A DNA stretch of 64,000 nucleotides from Caenorhabditis elegans. Taxonomy: Eukaryota; Nematoda; Chromadorea; Rhabditida; Rhabditidae. Below are positions 60,032 through 64,000 of this stretch, piece after piece. Location of the stretch: positions 14,694,001-14,758,000 of the forward strand of contig NC_003284.9 in assembly GCF_000002985.6 (NCBI RefSeq), written 5' to 3'. The notes under the pieces were generated by a model. That model made no database searches and had not been told where the DNA came from. It saw only the letters and a program-made list of their open reading frames with translations. How positions within the stretch are numbered: position 1 is the stretch's first letter; every line of letters begins with the position of its first letter. The position numbers and the translations under genes were made by a program.

Positions 60032-61816
60032 ATGTTGAGTCAGCAAATTGCCAACAATGCTAGAACTTTGCAGAAGGGTATGTTTGCCTATTTCATTTAA
60101 ATCACCTTATTTGTATTTCCAGGAGCTGCTCGTTTCTACAACAGCACTTACAACAACCTGAAAATCAACAAGGACACCAAGGTTATTGTGCAAGGATTCA
60201 CAGGAAAGCAGGTATACCCGAATAAATTTATGAATGGCGTGGGAGCTTCTGGAGCGATAATATAAACTCAAACACTGACAATACGCTTTATGCAAAATAG
60301 AGGTCACAACTCAGCTTCATAAAAAATTACATCTTAAAATGAAAACGCCTGTCTTCGCAACTCACTTTAAATTCAGTGTTTTCAAAGTTCAACGGCTATA
60401 AAATTTTAATGTATTCAGATATGCTTTTGACGTCAATACTTTGCGCATAGCGAACTCTTAAAATATCGAAAATATGTATTTCAAAAAAAAAATTCACAAA
60501 AATTTCAGGGTACCTTCCATGGAAAGCAAATGCTCGAGTACAACACTAAAGTCGTCGGTGGAGTAAATGCCAACAAGGCCGGAACAGAGCACTTGGGACT
60601 CCCGGTCTTCAAGAACGTCTCCGAAGCTCGCAACAAGACCGGAGCCGACGCCTCTGTCATCTACGTTCCAGCCAGTGCTGCCGGTAGCGCCATCGAGGAA
60701 GCCATGGACGCCGAGATTCCATTGGTGGTGTGCATCACTGAAGGAATCCCACAACACGATATGGTCCGTGTTAAGTCGCGTCTTCTCAAGCAGAACAAGA
60801 CAAGACTTGTTGGGCCAAACTGTCCAGGAATCATCTCGGCCGATCAGTGCAAGATCGGAATCATGCCAGGACACATTCACAAGAGAGTAAGTTATAAATA
60901 TTGTTGTAGAACCCTTTAAAATCCTTCTCAAGTGAAGTTGAACTTCGAAAACATGTTCAGAAATTATCAATTAAAAATTTTATCAAAACTGTTTGCTGAA
61001 CTTGTAGGGATGCATCGGAATCGTCTCCCGCTCAGGAACTCTCACCTATGAAGCTGTGCACCAGACTACTCAAGTCGGATTCGGACAGACTTTGTGCGTC
61101 GGAATTGGAGGCGATCCATTCAATGGAACAAACTTCATCGACTGCTTGAACGTCTTCCTTGAGGATCCAGAAACTAAGGGTGAGCTCATGTTTCATGAAA
61201 ATAATACCCTAATGTGAACTCAAACAATGTGATTTTGTATTTATCAGTACCCAGAGTAGCCAGTAAAAATTAAAAAAAAAAAGAATATGAAACCAATTAT
61301 TTTCCAGGAATCATTCTCATCGGAGAAATCGGAGGATCAGCTGAAGAGGAGGCCGCCGCATACCTTAAGGAGCACAACTCGGGAGCCAACAGGAAGCCAG
61401 TCGTCTCATTCATTGCCGGAGTCACAGCTCCACCAGGCAGAAGAATGGGACACGCCGGAGCCATCATTTCGGGAGGAAAGGGAACCGCTGCTGACAAGAT
61501 CAATGCTCTTAGAGAAGCCGGAGTAGTAGTAAGTTTTTACGTTTTTCCAGAATAAAATTTAAAGCTGCACTTTGAAGCTTGGGATATACAGTGTTCTGTT
61601 GCAAAAGTTGTCAAAATAATCTAGAACATTTATGAAGTTACACCTTGTTCATGACGATTTACCTTAGAATTTAACTTGAAAAGTCAGCAGGTTTTTAAAG
61701 ATATTTTGAAAAATTAAACTTGGTTGCTAAAAAAATGCCATAATTTGTTTCAGGTTACCGACTCTCCAGCTAAACTTGGAACCTCCATGGCCACCGCTTT
61801 CCTGGGAAAGATCTAA
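60032..61816 (+). CDS. sucl-1: Succinyl-CoA ligase alpha subunit, mitochondrial
   Basis: Six exons (60032-60077, 60123-60211, 60509-60886, 61008-61179, 61308-61528, 61754-61816) encode 322 residues. The N-terminal 25-30 residues, rich in Asn, Gln, Ala, Arg and Lys, fit a mitochondrial presequence. The CoA-binding Rossmann domain follows: [14 protein letters not shown] for CoA binding, GGVNANKAG and VYVPA-type strands, [12 protein letters not shown]. Then comes the ligase domain with [10 protein letters not shown]. The phospho-histidine is His277 in GHAGAII. It forms the ATP- or GTP-specific enzyme with a beta subunit encoded elsewhere and makes succinate plus nucleoside triphosphate in the citric acid cycle. 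Full length, all key residues present. Third-position-biased codon use in the exons suggests high expression. The ATG follows a TTTCAG acceptor by six bases, fitting trans-splicing. The symbol is recalled from the locus near let-7. Confidence 0.95.
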
Positions 61817-62074
61817 ACAGGAACCCTCGCTGATTTAATACTCAACTTGTCTCCCTCCCCCTTTTCTGTAAGAAAATAGCTTACACACTTTTTAGTGATC
61901 TTGCGTTTTTAATTTCAATATTTCTATGACTTCTCTCTTTTTTCTCTCTTTCTTGTCTCTTTTTCTCTAATTTTTTAATATGTTTGCCTCTAGATAACTG
62001 TGTGGCTGAATTTTTCCGATAAAATGGAAAAATTGCAGTTGTCGCAAACCAATTGATTGAAAGTTGAAAGTTGT

Positions 62075-63626
62075 TCATGGGAAAATGGCAAAGATGGAAT
62101 GTAAAAGAAAAATACACGGAACTAGCCATAATCTAGCAATTCGACTGGACGATGGTGCTACTTCTTCGATGATTATTGATTTTCGACGAACTGCGGTTTC
62201 CTTGGTCCATACACGTTTGAACTTTGCGGTTTGACGGTAGGGAGATCGTAGGGGTTGACTGAAAATTTGCAGATCAAGAATCAAGAAGAATGTCGGTGGG
62301 TTAGATATGATTTCCAAACGCCGTAAAGTTTCATTCGCATGCGGTTTTCAAGTTTGGTAAATCGTCTGATCACGATGCCCATAAACCGCGATCATCTTTC
62401 AAAACATTATTGAAACACTAATTTACCAAATTTTAGAAAATCAAAATTTAATCAAACCGATTTTTTCTGCTGCATTAAAAAATTTTAGCAACTGGACCTA
62501 TGTATCTTTTATATAGTTTCTTCCCTTGTTTAAATTCTGATTCCTATAGAAAAAATGTAAGGCTTTACCTAGGTACCTACTGAGTTACTAAGAGCTTTCT
62601 TCCTTCAACTTTGAAAAACTGTTAAACCAATTTTTTTCGTTATTATTCAATGTAGGTCTCCCTTGAGATCGCCGCAACGGTGCCTCTGCCGGCTTCACGG
62701 CGTCACTCAAGCCGCATGTATTCGAATGCATAGTACCGCGCGGTCCCCGAACACGCCGGCCGCTTCCAAAAAACTGTTTCTTCGCACACACCAAGCTACT
62801 CATTTCACGCCAAGCTGCGGAACCCGAGCGTGTCGGCCGCTCCAAATAACTACCTTTAGCATTTCATTGCGCACTCACAGCGGCGTCGGCGTAAGGCCGG
62901 CGTGAGGCCTGCATTTCGCGTCTCACTCAGCTGTGAGCCCTAGTTCAATTAAAAAAGAAAAAAACAAGCAAACATCCGTAAAACAAAGCAGTACTCCACA
63001 TTGCATTTGTTTTACTCATTAATATTTTTGAATGATCTAATTTTATTTTTATCCACAGGTCTATTTTTAAAAACGTATTTATTTGGATTTTCTGTGTTTT
63101 GGCACATTGTAAAATTTCAAATGTTAGTCTCGATTACAAAATGGAATAAGTAAAAGAAAAACTCACATCACATCTGTATTTTTTAACTTCTGAACTATAA
63201 ATCCGCTCTCTTCAAGATATGTTAACACACTACTGCTTCCAAAAAAGTGTCCAGCGCCTATTGCAGAAAATACAGTGTTACTATTTCGACCCTTCAAAAT
63301 CTTCTCTATCCGTTTGGCCATTCTCAAATTTCGTTTTACAAAAATATCCTGCTTCAACTTTTTGTTGATCTGTAATTGTGAACATTGCAGCGTGTTTAAT
63401 TTGATTTTGACTCACTCACCTCGTCAGCTTTAAACCGTTCTGTTGTTCCAGTTGCATAGTCAATTATAGACATTCCATCTTTATCAAACATATCTTCCTT
63501 CAGAGTCCCACACTTATAATGTTCGACGAGCTCTTTCAAACTGCTTCTAGACTCATTATCCTTTGATGGATTGTCCAAGATTTTATCTTCAAAATAGTGC
63601 ACAGTATGCTCTATTGCAAAGATAAT
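62075..63626 (-). CDS. TIKI/TraB metalloprotease, C-terminal part (gene continues off the right edge)
   Basis: Three minus-strand exons are seen (63420-63626, 63167-63369, 62075-62258), coding for the last 197 residues; upstream exons must lie beyond 64000. The middle exon carries [13 protein letters not shown] and [20 protein letters not shown], the TraB/TIKI segment. The last exon ends with a hydrophobic helix ([19 protein letters not shown]), the membrane or GPI-type anchor at the C-terminus of TIKI proteins. TIKI enzymes cleave the N-terminus of Wnt at the cell surface. Reading past the donor at 63167 gives an early stop, so the last splice (phase 2 on both sides) is needed. The second intron holds a GC-rich repeat, and the intron at the right edge holds a foldback element. 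It is convergent with the succinyl-CoA ligase gene; the stops are 258 bases apart. Confidence 0.85.
62656..62942 (-). repeat. GC-rich dispersed repeat, copy e (TIKI intron)
   Basis: The only full copy in minus orientation. Read on the minus strand: AGGGCTCACAGCTGAGTGAG, modules GAGCGGCCGACACGCTCGGG and AAGCGGCCGGCGTGTTCGGG, then a cytosine-poor end. Confidence 0.85.
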
Positions 63627-63671
63627 CTGTAATAAAACAAATGTGACTCTAATATACCATTCGTGTTTTTC

Positions 63672-63961
63672 AGTAGGGCTGGCACATGGGACGTCAGGAG
63701 CCCGAACCGGACGCACATGCGTCCGGTTTTGGAAAATTGAAAATGTTCCGAGGTGTAGGCTTTCACGGCGGCCGACAATTTCCGAGTTTAGCCACTTATT
63801 ATAAAATTCTATGATTAAGTATAGTGAGTGGCTAAACTCAGAAATGGTCGGCCGCCGTGAAACCCTACACCTTTGAAAATTTTCAAATTTCTAAAAACCA
63901 GACGCCGTGCGTCCGGTCTGTCAAAACCGGACGACCGGACACCAAATATGCCAGTTCTACT
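63672..63961. repeat. Foldback element in a TIKI intron
   Basis: The ends AGTAGGGCTGGCA and TGCCAGTTCTACT are inverted. Inner arms include CGGACGCACATGCGTCCGG, TTTCACGGCGGCCGACAATT / GGTCGGCCGCCGTGAAA and GAGTTTAGCCACTTA / GAGTGGCTAAACTC, around a centre at about 63815. Confidence 0.88.
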
Positions 63962-64000
63962 TTTCAGTAATTTCCCGGCATCCGCTACTTCTTTTTAAAA

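Noticed and set aside
60494-60970. 158-codon minus-strand frame over the succinyl-CoA ligase gene
   Set aside because: Antisense shadow caused by strong codon bias in exon 3 of a clearly recognised enzyme.

Overview
This window is Caenorhabditis elegans DNA and almost certainly comes from the X chromosome. It has AT-rich introns and intergenic DNA, short introns with the worm TTTCAG acceptor, trans-splice-type acceptors directly upstream of start codons, and telomere-like TTAGGC repeats. The decisive anchor is a let-7 microRNA precursor on the minus strand (50173-50271), which matches the C. elegans let-7 hairpin as I know it. Names taken from memory (hch-1, tag-53, tsp-8, sucl-1) fit that location but were not checked against a database.

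Layout, left to right. A minus-strand astacin metalloprotease with EGF, CUB and TSP1 modules (2519-5965) is followed by a plus-strand secreted Thr-rich protein (7863-9520) and a minus-strand TMEM184/OST-alpha-type membrane protein (10191-12845). After a 4.7 kb gap comes a 22-exon attractin homologue on plus (17561-24552). A plus-strand FBXA-like protein that keeps the FTH domain but seems to have lost its F-box (27398-31654) has introns carrying an interstitial telomere-like array and a probable Helitron. Then come a tetraspanin (minus, 32682-35434), a stray astacin EGF exon (37371), an unknown 212-residue protein (38291-40319) and, convergent with it, an SLC49/FLVCR-type transporter (minus, 40511-43375). 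About 6 kb without genes, containing a 1.25 kb foldback element, precedes let-7 (minus). The right end holds a WASHC2/FAM21-like protein (plus, 53340-56348), an MXRA7-like membrane protein (minus, 57019-58002), the succinyl-CoA ligase alpha subunit (plus, 60032-61816) and the C-terminal exons of a TIKI/TraB metalloprotease (minus, 62075-63626, running off the right edge).

The genes do not form one pathway; this is ordinary dispersed worm gene order. Gene models were assembled by hand from reading frame, splice signals and phase: every exon set listed sums to a multiple of three.

The most interesting material is non-coding. The pri-let-7 transcript shows a trans-splice acceptor about 40 nt before mature let-7, GGAG-bearing repeats after the hairpin, a possible 70-nt intron, and a cluster of let-7-complementary sites just before its poly(A) signal. 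The FBXA-like intron holds a Helitron-like element packed with perfect heat-shock elements and about fifteen E2F-type sites. Five copies of a tRNA-like SINE family, five copies of a GC-rich dispersed repeat and seven foldback elements are scattered mostly through introns.
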